Shown here: piece after piece, positions 45,145-53,385 of the stretch
Position numbering within the stretch: the first letter of the stretch is position 1
How the letters are laid out: each line of letters begins with the position of its first letter
DNA from: Psychroflexus halocasei
GTDB taxonomy: Bacteria > Bacteroidota > Bacteroidia > Flavobacteriales > Flavobacteriaceae
Assembly (NCBI RefSeq): GCF_900107595.1
Contig: NZ_FNQF01000003.1
Coordinates: 237,652 to 301,651 of the forward strand
Reading direction: 5' to 3'
DNA length: 64,000 nucleotides
The notes under the pieces: model-generated
What the model saw: the letters and a program-made list of their open reading frames with translations, nothing else
Databases searched by the model: none
Told to the model about the DNA's origin: nothing
Position numbers and translations under genes: made by a program

Positions 45145-46527
45145 ATGCTTCAAAAACAAGGAACTCACTTTGAAATTTCTGAAAGGAAATTATTTCTAAG
45201 AATTATAGATGTTCTTATTATATGGTTTAGTGTCTTTATTTTAAATCATTTTACTGATTTCTATTATATCAGTTTAAACCAAAATTTCGCTCCTTATCTC
45301 ATTCTTCTAAGCTTTTACTATTTGCTTTTTGCGACTATTTTTGAAATGTATCATTTACAAAAAGCGGAATCTAGATTTATTATTGTTAAAAATCTATTCT
45401 TAACAAGTTTACTTACAATTTTCGTGTTTTTATTCACACCTATTTTATCTCCTCAATTACCTTCAAACAGAATTGAGGTTTTATTTTTATTCTCAGTTAT
45501 ATTTGTTCCTATAGCCATTTGGCGATTTTTATATATCGGTCTTATTTCTGCACCTCGTTTTACCAAAAAAGTTGTTTTAGTTGGAGAAAATTTCAATCCA
45601 CAGCAAATTAAAAATGAATTAGAAAATGCAGATTCAAATATTCACGTCATAGGTTTTTTGGATGGTAAAAACGAACAAAAAAATTGTGACAAATGCATAC
45701 AATTCAATGAATCCAATTTTTTAAATGGTATAAAAGAACATAGAATAACAGAGGTTTTAGTCACGAATTCCTACGAAGGTGTTAATCAAAATCTACAAAG
45801 TTTACTTTATCCTCTTTTGGAGAAAGGCTTAACAATAAAACCATACTCTCATGTTTATGAAAATTTGACTGATAAAGTTTTGGTTGAAAATATCGAAAAT
45901 GATTTTTATTGTTACTTTCCTTTTAACAAAAACAATTCAAATCAATTTTACTTGACAATTAATCGATTGGTCAATATTACTGTCAGTAGTTTAGGATTAT
46001 TTTTAAGTCTACCTCTGCTCCCATTCGTGCTTATCGGCAATATGATGGGCAATCGTGGCCCTTTACTTTATACTCAAAAAAGAGTTGGTAAATACGGGCA
46101 GGTATTCAAGATTTATAAATTAAGATCTATGGTGACTAATGCCGAAAAAAGTGGAGCACAATGGGCCGAAAAAAACGATAACCGTGTGACTGCTTTCGGT
46201 AAATTTTTAAGAAAAACACGTTTGGATGAAATTCCACAATTCATCAATATTCTAAATGGTGATATGAGCTTAATTGGTCCTAGACCAGAAAGACCTGAGT
46301 TTGTTGAAGAACTCGCTAAAACTATTCCTTTTTATAAAATTAGAAACGTTATTAAACCAGGCTTAACGGGTTGGGCACAAGTGAATGCAAGATACGCAGC
46401 AACTGATAGAGATTCTTTAGAAAAACTTCAATATGATCTTTATTATATCAAAAATAGAGGCCTTTTTATTGATTTTAGAATCACAATTAAAACCCTGAGT
46501 ACAGTTATCTTTTTTAGAGGTCAATAA
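45145..46527 (+). CDS. Polyprenyl-phosphate sugar phosphotransferase (exopolysaccharide initiating transferase)
   Basis: A 460-residue membrane enzyme of the WbaP/CpsE type (poly-isoprenyl phosphate hexose-1-phosphate transferase) that starts surface polysaccharide units on undecaprenyl phosphate. Four N-terminal helices, a Rossmann-like domain (KKVVLVGENFNPQQIKNEL), a fifth membrane segment (LVNITVSSLGLFLSLPLLPFVLIG) and the catalytic bacterial sugar transferase domain: YTQKRVGKYGQVFKIYKLRSM, RKTRLDEIPQFINILNGDMSLIGPRPERPEF, KPGLTGWAQVNARYAATD. The Asp-Glu dyad in LDEIPQ is present. It stands alone with a terminator-like hairpin behind. Confidence 0.95.
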   Translation: MLQKQGTHFEISERKLFLRIIDVLIIWFSVFILNHFTDFYYISLNQNFAPYLILLSFYYLLFATIFEMYHLQKAESRFIIVKNLFLTSLLTIFVFLFTPILSPQLPSNRIEVLFLFSVIFVPIAIWRFLYIGLISAPRFTKKVVLVGENFNPQQIKNELENADSNIHVIGFLDGKNEQKNCDKCIQFNESNFLNGIKEHRITEVLVTNSYEGVNQNLQSLLYPLLEKGLTIKPYSHVYENLTDKVLVENIENDFYCYFPFNKNNSNQFYLTINRLVNITVSSLGLFLSLPLLPFVLIGNMMGNRGPLLYTQKRVGKYGQVFKIYKLRSMVTNAEKSGAQWAEKNDNRVTAFGKFLRKTRLDEIPQFINILNGDMSLIGPRPERPEFVEELAKTIPFYKIRNVIKPGLTGWAQVNARYAATDRDSLEKLQYDLYYIKNRGLFIDFRITIKTLSTVIFFRGQ

Positions 46528-46556
46528 AAAAGGCTTGCCAAAACTGACAAGCCTAT
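46525..46556 (-). terminator. Terminator after the B12 uptake btuB-btuG-like operon
   Basis: Hairpin AGGCTTG/CAAGCCT with, on the minus strand, a run of T residues. It lies 23 bases after the stop of the beta-propeller lipoprotein gene. It also follows the plus-strand sugar transferase stop directly. Confidence 0.75.
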
Positions 46557-46578
46557 CAATTATAACCTAAGTTATAAG

Positions 46579-47622
46579 TTAGTCATTAAAATATACAGCG
46601 TTAGTTCCTACACCAGTCGTTAATGTCTGAACTAAATTTCCTGAATAATCATAAATAAGTAACTCACTATCAGCCGTAAAACCATTGACATCACTATAGA
46701 AAATATTTCCATTTTCAACAGAAAAACCATAGCCAACAGTAAAAGAATTACCTTCAACTTCTGTATCAAATAAGGGTGTTACGCCTATTTCTGTAGCATT
46801 TAAATCTGAAGCGTAAACCTGAGATCCTGTGATGAAAAATATTTTATCATCTTCAATATTTAATTTTGAAGGATTATTAACTTCTCCAGAAAAATTAATT
46901 GTTTCAATTAGAGAAGCTGTTGACGTATTGAATTTTGAAATTCCTTCGGAATGTAACGCGTAAAGAATTCCATCTTCATCATCAATACTATTCAAAACGC
47001 CATCAACTGTTAGTGTACTTGTTATTTCGTTAGTATCAGTATTAATAACTGTTATTTCATTACCAGTTCCAAAAGACGCATTTTGAACAAATAATTTACC
47101 TGCATCAGCTTTCAATAATTCTACAGGCTTATCAATTGCGATTGATGTGATAAACGAAAAATCACTTGTGTCATAAACAGCGATATCTTGAGACTGACTG
47201 TTTGAAACAAAAAGTTTTCCATTTTCAACAACTGCATAACGCGGTAAAGCAATGCTCTCCGTGAGTGTTGTCACATATTCAAACGAAAAACGATTAACAA
47301 CAACAATTTTGTTACTATTGTTCATCACTAAAAATGCATTTTCATCACCGAATGCAATATGATTTAAAACATCACCTAAATTTTCAGAAGGGTTGACTGC
47401 TTCAAAAATAGAATTCTCAACTGTCATTAAATCAGCATCAATAAAAGAAACCGACGCATTAGGCGATCCAAAATTCCCTTCATTCGCAATGATGTAACCT
47501 AAGTCAAAATCGCCTTGTGGAAGTTCAGGAGTGACGCCTCCATCATCATCACTACTACATGATGCAAAAAAGAATCCGATTGTCAATGCCAATAAAAGAG
47601 GCTTCAAAAAATTGTGTTTCAT
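46579..47622 (-). CDS. Surface beta-propeller lipoprotein resembling BtuG (DUF5074/YncE-like)
   Basis: A 347-residue lipoprotein: signal MKHNFLKPLLLALTIGFFFASC with Cys22 and an acidic stretch SSDDDGG behind it, like the SDDDD-type export signals that send Bacteroidetes lipoproteins to the cell surface. The body is a seven-bladed-type propeller (YncE/DUF5074) with repeated blade motifs such as GKLFVSNSQSQDIAVYDTSDF and FVQNASFGTGNEITVINTDTNEI. In Bacteroides, BtuG is a surface B12-binding propeller that hands cobalamin to BtuB. Here the gene is 4 bases behind the BtuB-type receptor under the same riboswitch, so a BtuG-like role is a strong inference. No direct ligand residues were identified. 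Confidence 0.88.
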   Translation of the reverse strand: MKHNFLKPLLLALTIGFFFASCSSDDDGGVTPELPQGDFDLGYIIANEGNFGSPNASVSFIDADLMTVENSIFEAVNPSENLGDVLNHIAFGDENAFLVMNNSNKIVVVNRFSFEYVTTLTESIALPRYAVVENGKLFVSNSQSQDIAVYDTSDFSFITSIAIDKPVELLKADAGKLFVQNASFGTGNEITVINTDTNEITSTLTVDGVLNSIDDEDGILYALHSEGISKFNTSTASLIETINFSGEVNNPSKLNIEDDKIFFITGSQVYASDLNATEIGVTPLFDTEVEGNSFTVGYGFSVENGNIFYSDVNGFTADSELLIYDYSGNLVQTLTTGVGTNAVYFND

Positions 47623-47626
47623 TTGT

Positions 47627-49465
47627 TTATAAATTTAGGGTTAAAAAAAATTCGAAATTAATTCCTGGCATGGGTTTGTAAATCATGTTTTGGTAGCTTC
47701 TGTCAGTCGCATTTTTCACACGAGCGCCAAGACCGTACATTTGATTGTTTCCAAATTGGTATTGTGCGGAAGCGTTAACCAAAATATAATCATCAACCCG
47801 AGTTTTTGATTTGTTGTTAGATTGTGTATAAACTTTGCCATTATACATCGCACTGACATCAGCATGCCAATTTTTGTAATCATAATCAAATCCAGCGGTG
47901 ACTTTATGGTAAGGCACATAAATTAACTGGTAGCCAGTTTCTTTATTTTCTGACTTTGTATAAGCGTAAAGCATTTTTGCTTTCAATTTATTTCTATCCC
48001 AATTAAACTGATATGAAGCATTCGCTTCAATTCCTTTTGAGGAAACTTTATCAGTATTGACCGGCTCCCACAATTCACCTTGCATCGGCAACCAACGAAT
48101 CATATCTTCCAATTCAATTTGATAATACGTCAAACCGAATTCAAAAGATTTTAATTTAAAAATATAGCTGATTTCACCTTGTAAAGAAGTTTCAGGTTTC
48201 AAACTTAAATTGCCTGAACCTGGCCAATACAAGTCGTTAAATGTTGGAATACGATAATTTTTAGAAAAATTTAATCTTACTTCATGTTGAGAACTAAAAC
48301 TGTAATTTGTACCAAAATTATATAGAAAAGGCGCATCAAAATCATCAACAAAATTCTGATTCAAATGCACTTGGTAAACCCAATTTGGTGTGAGATGATA
48401 TTTTAAAAAAAGTTGCGCTTCAGTTGAGTTTCTTGAAGCATCTTGTATTTCTATGCCATCAGCCCAAGTATATTGATAATCTATTTCGGCTTCTAAATAA
48501 ATATTTTTCTTGACTTTGTAACCCAAACTTGTTTTATTGATGATGGTTTCCGCTCGACCGTAAGTTGAGGTTTCATCATTATCTAGTTCAGGAAAATAAG
48601 TGTATTTTTCATTGAGGTAAGCAGCGCGAGATTTCAATTTTAATTTTCGCCAAGAAGATTCCCATAACAATTGAGATTTGATATTCTGATCCTGATATTT
48701 TGTTCTTGATTGCGTTTCTTCTAAAATTGAAAAATGTCTTTCGCCATCATATATTTCTGAGTAAAAACTCAATTTATGTTGCGGTTTAAAACGGTAAGCT
48801 ACGTTTGCTGTCACCGATAAATGATGCATTTGTCCATTATCATTAAACCCTTTTTGATCAGGAAAATCATAATCATTAGCTGAATCAAAATAATTCGCAC
48901 CTAAATGAAAACTGAATTTCTCATCAGAAAATTTATAATCAATAGCATTATTGTAGGTTTCAAAACTTCCGTAACTTGATAAAAGCTGAAATTGATGTCC
49001 TTTTTTAAAATCCAATGAATTATTAAGAGCCACAGTTCCGCCGATAGCGCCAGAGCCAAATTGCGAGCTTCCTCCACCCGACCTTACATCAATAGAAGAA
49101 TAATGATAAGGTGAAATTGTATTGAAATCAACTTGACCCAGAAACTGTGAATTCACATTAATCCCATTCCACAAAACGGCTGTCTGTTGTGCTGTCGTCC
49201 CTCTAAAACTTGGTGATGATACCATACCGAGTCCGTTTTCTTTGAAGAAAATTGGTGTTTCAAAACTTAAAACATCAGTTAATTGCGGACGGTATTTCCT
49301 GATTTGATCTTGCTCAATATTCAAAACACTTTGACCAACTGATTTCTGAATAAGGCGCAAAGGTTTCAGTACAACTGTATCTAATTGTTGTCTTTCTTTT
49401 TGTTGCGCATTTCCTAAAAACGCAAATAAACCAAATAATAGAAGTAACTGTCTTTTTATCATCAT
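47627..49465 (-). CDS. btuB: TonB-dependent cobalamin receptor (BtuB-like)
   Basis: A 612-residue outer membrane receptor with signal peptide MMIKRQLLLLFGLFAFLGNAQ. Plug domain: LDTVVLKPLRLIQKSVGQSVLNIEQDQIRKY resembles a TonB box followed by the plug, then SPSFRGTTAQQTAVLWNGINVNSQFLGQVDFNTI and VRSGGGSSQFGSGAIGGTVALN. The rest is barrel sequence ending in a hydrophobic strand FEFFLTLNL. The strength of the BtuB call comes from the B12 riboswitch directly upstream and the BtuF/C/D genes diverging from it. The gene is followed by the propeller lipoprotein after 4 bases. Confidence 0.92.
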   Translation of the reverse strand: MMIKRQLLLLFGLFAFLGNAQQKERQQLDTVVLKPLRLIQKSVGQSVLNIEQDQIRKYRPQLTDVLSFETPIFFKENGLGMVSSPSFRGTTAQQTAVLWNGINVNSQFLGQVDFNTISPYHYSSIDVRSGGGSSQFGSGAIGGTVALNNSLDFKKGHQFQLLSSYGSFETYNNAIDYKFSDEKFSFHLGANYFDSANDYDFPDQKGFNDNGQMHHLSVTANVAYRFKPQHKLSFYSEIYDGERHFSILEETQSRTKYQDQNIKSQLLWESSWRKLKLKSRAAYLNEKYTYFPELDNDETSTYGRAETIINKTSLGYKVKKNIYLEAEIDYQYTWADGIEIQDASRNSTEAQLFLKYHLTPNWVYQVHLNQNFVDDFDAPFLYNFGTNYSFSSQHEVRLNFSKNYRIPTFNDLYWPGSGNLSLKPETSLQGEISYIFKLKSFEFGLTYYQIELEDMIRWLPMQGELWEPVNTDKVSSKGIEANASYQFNWDRNKLKAKMLYAYTKSENKETGYQLIYVPYHKVTAGFDYDYKNWHADVSAMYNGKVYTQSNNKSKTRVDDYILVNASAQYQFGNNQMYGLGARVKNATDRSYQNMIYKPMPGINFEFFLTLNL

Positions 49466-49506
49466 TTTTGTTTATCCCGAACAAATTCATATTAAAATTC
49501 AAAAAA

Positions 49507-49682
49507 GGCAGGTCTCCTGGCTTGCGTCTTTGTCATCACCTTCCCGTAAAAAACAGTGATTGAAGTATTGACAAAGCATTTATCACAATGATAAACTTAG
49601 CTTACAGTTGCGGGAACAGCTTTCGCTTTAAACGAAATTCCCTTTTAATCTTTAACATATCAGAAATATGTCAAGAACCATT
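49507..49682 (-). ncRNA. Cobalamin (AdoCbl) riboswitch
   Basis: On the minus strand a typical B12 riboswitch: the 5' part with AAAAGGGAA, the core GCTGTTCCCGCAACTGTAAG near 49600-49620, and the B12 box AAGCCAGGAGACCTGCC at 49507-49523. Conserved sequence elements and order match the Rfam cobalamin family from memory. It lies 41 bases in front of the BtuB-type receptor gene. A small CAGG-AGA-CCTG stem directly followed by CC and six T could help shut off transcription. Bound cobalamin is expected to repress. Confidence 0.95.
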
Positions 49683-49690
49683 TTCGCTGA

Positions 49691-49698
49691 CAAAACTA
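49691..49698 (-). promoter_or_regulatory. -7 promoter element for the riboswitch-btuB-btuG transcript
   Basis: Minus strand TAGTTTTG matches TAnnTTTG and lies 8-10 bases before the riboswitch, as needed for its transcription. Confidence 0.55.
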
Positions 49699-49739
49699 AA
49701 CATTTAAAACTTCCTAAAGTCTATAAATTTAATTAATCT

Positions 49740-49747
49740 TACTTTTG
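49740..49747 (+). promoter_or_regulatory. -7 promoter element for btuF-btuC-btuD
   Basis: Plus strand TACTTTTG, 17 bases before the TTG start of the binding-protein gene. The leader is too short to hold a riboswitch. Confidence 0.5.
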
Positions 49748-49764
49748 CTGAAAATTCTATTATT

Positions 49765-50916
49765 TTGAAAAAACATCTTCTTACATTCTTACTGATTAGC
49801 GTATTTTTATTTTCCTGTCAAAATAAAAAAACTGATAAAATTGAAGATAAATCAATCTCTCAACACACTAAAGTTGACATCAACATTGATTATGCAACAG
49901 GTTTTGAAGTGGAATCTTATGAAAATTACGATGTTTTAAAAGTTAAAAATTCTTGGCCAAATAGTGATCAAACCTTCACTTATATCATCACAAAAAAAGA
50001 AGTTGATTTACCTAAAGATTTAAATTATACACATCGCATCAATTTACCGATTGAGAGAAGCATTGTCTCTTCTACAACACATATTCCATCATTAATCGAC
50101 TTAAATGTTCTCTCGACTTTAGTCGCATTTCCTGAGCCTGACTACATCTCGTCTGCTGAAGCTAGAGAATATATTAATGACAATAAAGTTTTAAACATCG
50201 GTCAAAATCAACAACTCAATACTGAATTGACGATTTCTTCTCAAGCTGATGTTTTTGTCGGATTCAGTATGAATGGAAAAAATAAAGCTTACGATCTTAT
50301 TGAAAAATCTGGAATTCCGATTGTTTACAACGGTGATTGGGTTGAAAAAACACCTTTAGGTAAAGCAGAATGGATTAAATTTTTTGGTGTTCTTTTCGGA
50401 AAAAAAGATGAAGCTCTCAAAGCATTTGAATCCGTTGAGAGAAGCTATAATGAAATGAAATTACTTGCTCAAAAAGCTAAAAATAAGCCAACAGTTCTTT
50501 CTGGAAGCTTATACAGAGATGTTTGGTATTTACCTGGCGGCGCAAGTTGGCAAGCCATGTTTTTTAATGATGCTAACACAAATTATATTTATGCAGATAA
50601 CGATGAAACAGGTAGCCTCAGCTTATCTTTTGAAAGTGTTTTAAATAAAGCTCAAGATGCTGATATTTGGATTTCTCCAGGTAGTTTTACGACATATGAT
50701 AAAATGACAAAACAAAATCCGCATTACAAACAATTCAAAGCATTTCAGAATAAGGAAATTTATGGTATTGCCGGCAAAAAAGGAGAAACTGGTGGCGTGA
50801 TTTATTATGAATTAGCGCCAAACAGACCTGATTTGGTTTTGAAAGATTTAATTAAAATCTGTCATCCAGAATTAATAAAAGAGCATGAATTTGTATTTTT
50901 TCAAGCTTTAAAATAA
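49765..50916 (+). CDS. btuF: B12-type ABC transporter substrate-binding lipoprotein
   Basis: A 383-residue periplasmic binding protein of the helical-backbone (BtuF/FhuD) class. TTG start at 49765 gives signal MKKHLLTFLLISVFLFSCQNKK with lipobox FLFSC. Typical segments: PIERSIVSSTTHIPSLIDLNVL, VGFSMNGKNKAYDLIEKSGIPIVYNGDWVEKTPLGKAEWIKFFGVLFG, and PGSFTTYDKM. It starts the plus-strand operon with permease and ATPase. Cobalamin as substrate is inferred from the divergent riboswitch-controlled receptor; heme or siderophore is the alternative. Confidence 0.9.
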   Translation: MKKHLLTFLLISVFLFSCQNKKTDKIEDKSISQHTKVDINIDYATGFEVESYENYDVLKVKNSWPNSDQTFTYIITKKEVDLPKDLNYTHRINLPIERSIVSSTTHIPSLIDLNVLSTLVAFPEPDYISSAEAREYINDNKVLNIGQNQQLNTELTISSQADVFVGFSMNGKNKAYDLIEKSGIPIVYNGDWVEKTPLGKAEWIKFFGVLFGKKDEALKAFESVERSYNEMKLLAQKAKNKPTVLSGSLYRDVWYLPGGASWQAMFFNDANTNYIYADNDETGSLSLSFESVLNKAQDADIWISPGSFTTYDKMTKQNPHYKQFKAFQNKEIYGIAGKKGETGGVIYYELAPNRPDLVLKDLIKICHPELIKEHEFVFFQALK

Positions 50917-50922
50917 TTATCG

Positions 50923-51939
50923 ATGCAACTCAAGTCAAGCTTACTTATCGTTTTACTCCTAACCTTACTCTGCCTAATCAGTTTGAGCTTAGGGTCGGTA
51001 AGTATTCCATTGAGTGAAGTTTTTAAGAGCATAACTTTTCAAGAAGTTGAAAATCAAAATTGGCATTATATTATCGTTGATTATCGCTTGCCAAAAACAA
51101 TCACAGCCATTTTTGTTGGTGGTGGTTTGGCTTTAAGTGGTTTACTCATGCAGACGCTTTTTCGCAATCCATTGGCTGGTCCTTATGTATTAGGTTTAAG
51201 CAGTGGCGCGAGTTTAGGAGTCGCAATTTTGATTTTAGGTAGTGGAATTTTAGGTTTAAACTTTGGTGATTTTTTAAGCGAGCGCTGGCTCATCGTTCTC
51301 GCTTCGAGTCTAGGTAGTTTACTCGTTATGTTTGGCATTTTGATGACAGCTTCTCGCATTAAAGACACAATGGCACTTCTCATCATAGGTCTTATGTTTG
51401 CAAGCTTAACAGGAGCTGTCGTTAATGTTTTATCATTTTTCAGCTCTGCCAATGAACTTCAAAAATATGTTTTCTGGTCACTAGGAAGCTTAGGCGATCT
51501 GACATGGAATGAAGTTTCAATACTTGCGATTTGTAGCCTTATCAGTTATCTCATTATTTTATTTATTCTTAAAAATTTAAACAGCCTTTTATTAGGAGAA
51601 AAATATGCTGAAAGCTTGGGCGTAAACCTTAAACGCAACAGGTTTTTAATTATACTTTCGACAAGCCTCTTAGCTGGATCAATTACAGCTTTTGCTGGAC
51701 CAATTGCATTTATTGGCCTTGCTGTTCCACATTTAACGCGACAAATTATCAAAACCAATAATCATTTAGTTTTAGTACCTTCGGTTTTATTGAGCGGTGC
51801 TATTTTGATGTTAATTTGCGATATCATAGCGCAGCTTCCATTTTCAGAATTAACAATCCCGATTAATGCCGTGACATCAATCATTGGCGCACCACTTGTC
51901 ATTTGGCTTTTGGTAAAACAAAGACACATCAAATTTTGA
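50923..51939 (+). CDS. btuC: FecCD-family ABC transporter permease (BtuC-like)
   Basis: A 338-residue permease with about ten helices of the BtuC/FecCD family. Signatures: DYRLPKTITAIFVGGGLALSGLLMQTLFRNPLAGPYVLGLSSGASLG and the C-terminal LLAGSITAFAGPIAFIGLAVPHLTRQIIKTNNH, then GAILMLICDIIAQL, LTIPINAVTSIIGAPLVIWLL. The arginine-rich coupling region is normal. It lies 6 bases after the binding-protein gene and one base before the ATPase. Confidence 0.93.
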   Translation: MQLKSSLLIVLLLTLLCLISLSLGSVSIPLSEVFKSITFQEVENQNWHYIIVDYRLPKTITAIFVGGGLALSGLLMQTLFRNPLAGPYVLGLSSGASLGVAILILGSGILGLNFGDFLSERWLIVLASSLGSLLVMFGILMTASRIKDTMALLIIGLMFASLTGAVVNVLSFFSSANELQKYVFWSLGSLGDLTWNEVSILAICSLISYLIILFILKNLNSLLLGEKYAESLGVNLKRNRFLIILSTSLLAGSITAFAGPIAFIGLAVPHLTRQIIKTNNHLVLVPSVLLSGAILMLICDIIAQLPFSELTIPINAVTSIIGAPLVIWLLVKQRHIKF

Positions 51940-51940
51940 C

Positions 51941-52702
51941 ATGGAGAAAATAATTTTAGACATCCAAAATCTTGATATAGGTTACGACAAAACTCTTGTT
52001 GAAAACATCAATTTTAGCATCAAAAATTCTGAATTGGTCGGTTTAATAGGCGTCAATGGTTCTGGTAAATCCACTCTTTTAAAATCAATTACACAGATTA
52101 ATTCTGCTTTAAAAGGCAACATTATTTTAAACCAAAAACCAATTGAAAAATATAGTCTCAAAGAGAAATCAGAACAAATGGGTTTAGTTTTAACAAACCC
52201 AATCATCAATAAAGATCTTAGTGTTTTTGAAATTGTTGCTCTTGGCAGACAGCCCTACACCAACTGGTTGGGTTTATTAACAAAGAAGGATAAAAGAATT
52301 ATTATAAAAGCCATCGAACAAGTTGGCTTGATTGATAAAGTCAAAAAAAAATGTGCAAAACTCAGTGATGGACAACTTCAAAAAGTGATGCTCGCAAGAG
52401 CTTTGGCGCAGCAAACTGAACTCATTGTCCTTGATGAACCAACAACGCATTTAGATATGTATCATAAAATATACATTCTGAAATTGCTCAAAATGATTTG
52501 TCAAAAAAACAATAAAGCCATGCTTTTTGCAACACATGAAATCAATTTGGCGTTGCAACTTTGCGATAAAATAATCGTGTTAAATGATAAAAAAGCCTAT
52601 TTTGGAACAACAGAAGAATTGGCTAAAAATCAAGTTTTTAAAAAACTTTTCCCAAACGATTTAATTAATTTTGATCAAGAGCAACTGATCTTTAAAGTCT
52701 AG
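51941..52702 (+). CDS. btuD: ABC transporter ATP-binding protein (BtuD-like)
   Basis: A 253-residue ATPase. Walker A GVNGSGKST, a Q-loop region KSEQMGLVLTNP, signature LSDGQLQKVMLARAL (LSDGQ variant of LSGGQ), Walker B LIVLDEPTTHLD, and H-loop FATHEINLAL. It completes the btuFCD operon. The D in place of the second glycine of the signature is common in this family. Confidence 0.93.
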   Translation: MEKIILDIQNLDIGYDKTLVENINFSIKNSELVGLIGVNGSGKSTLLKSITQINSALKGNIILNQKPIEKYSLKEKSEQMGLVLTNPIINKDLSVFEIVALGRQPYTNWLGLLTKKDKRIIIKAIEQVGLIDKVKKKCAKLSDGQLQKVMLARALAQQTELIVLDEPTTHLDMYHKIYILKLLKMICQKNNKAMLFATHEINLALQLCDKIIVLNDKKAYFGTTEELAKNQVFKKLFPNDLINFDQEQLIFKV

Positions 52703-52708
52703 TTATTT

Positions 52709-53320
52709 ATGAATGTTTTTGTTTTATGCACAGGAAGAACAGGCTCTGTCAGCTTTATCAAAGCTTGTGAACATATTGATAATTTCACCGCTGATCATGA
52801 ATCAAGATCACATTTAAACGGAAAAGAAAGATTTGATTTTCCTGACCAACACATCGAAGCTGATAACAGGTTATCTTGGGACTTAGGCCGTTTAGATAAG
52901 CATTTCGGAAAAGATGCTTTTTACGTTCATTTGACGCGAGATCATAATAAGGTCGCTGAAAGTTATGCTAAACGCGTTTACTATCCGAATAATATTGTTA
53001 AAGCCTACTGTGATGGCATAAAAAAAAATCCTACTGAAAAATTATCTAAAGAAGAGATTTATAAGTATTCTCTCGATATGGTCATGAATATTGAATCTTC
53101 AATTGAGTTTTTTTTAAAAGACAAACCCAATCAAATAAAGATAGACATTGATGCTATTCATACTGAATTTCCTGAATTTTGGACAGCTATTAAAGCTAAA
53201 GGAAACATGAAGCTTGCTGTTAAAACATTAAACAAAAGACATAATATAAGTAGAAAGAAAAGTTTTTTTTGGTACAGATTAAAAATAAACACACTAAGAG
53301 CTTTCAAATCAATTAGTTAA
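52709..53320 (+). CDS. Sulfotransferase-like P-loop protein
   Basis: A 203-residue protein with an N-terminal strand and loop FVLCTGRTGSVSFIKA, matching the PAPS 5'-phosphosulfate-binding loop (GRTGS) of sulfotransferases, and FYVHLTRDHNKVAESYAKRV, matching the 3'-phosphate-binding segment (LxRDPxxxxxSxxxR with His for Pro). It is shorter than most sulfotransferases, so the acceptor site may be reduced. No signal peptide. It begins 6 bases after btuD and may share its transcript. The acceptor (sugar, tyrosine, lipid) is unknown; related proteins are found near polysaccharide genes in marine Bacteroidetes. Confidence 0.82.
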   Translation: MNVFVLCTGRTGSVSFIKACEHIDNFTADHESRSHLNGKERFDFPDQHIEADNRLSWDLGRLDKHFGKDAFYVHLTRDHNKVAESYAKRVYYPNNIVKAYCDGIKKNPTEKLSKEEIYKYSLDMVMNIESSIEFFLKDKPNQIKIDIDAIHTEFPEFWTAIKAKGNMKLAVKTLNKRHNISRKKSFFWYRLKINTLRAFKSIS

Positions 53321-53348
53321 CATAAGTCAATTTTTCATAACTTTTCAT

Positions 53349-53356
53349 TATATTTG
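53349..53356 (+). promoter_or_regulatory. -7 promoter element for the NUMOD4/HNH gene
   Basis: Plus strand TATATTTG, 29 bases before the ATG at 53386, indicating that this gene is transcribed alone. Confidence 0.5.
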
Positions 53357-53385
53357 TTCATACCCCGAAAACAACACAAATTAAA

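Noticed and set aside
49507..49682. Riboswitch on the plus strand controlling btuFCD
   Set aside because: The conserved elements (GCCAGGAGACC box, core GCAACTGTAAG) read only on the minus strand.
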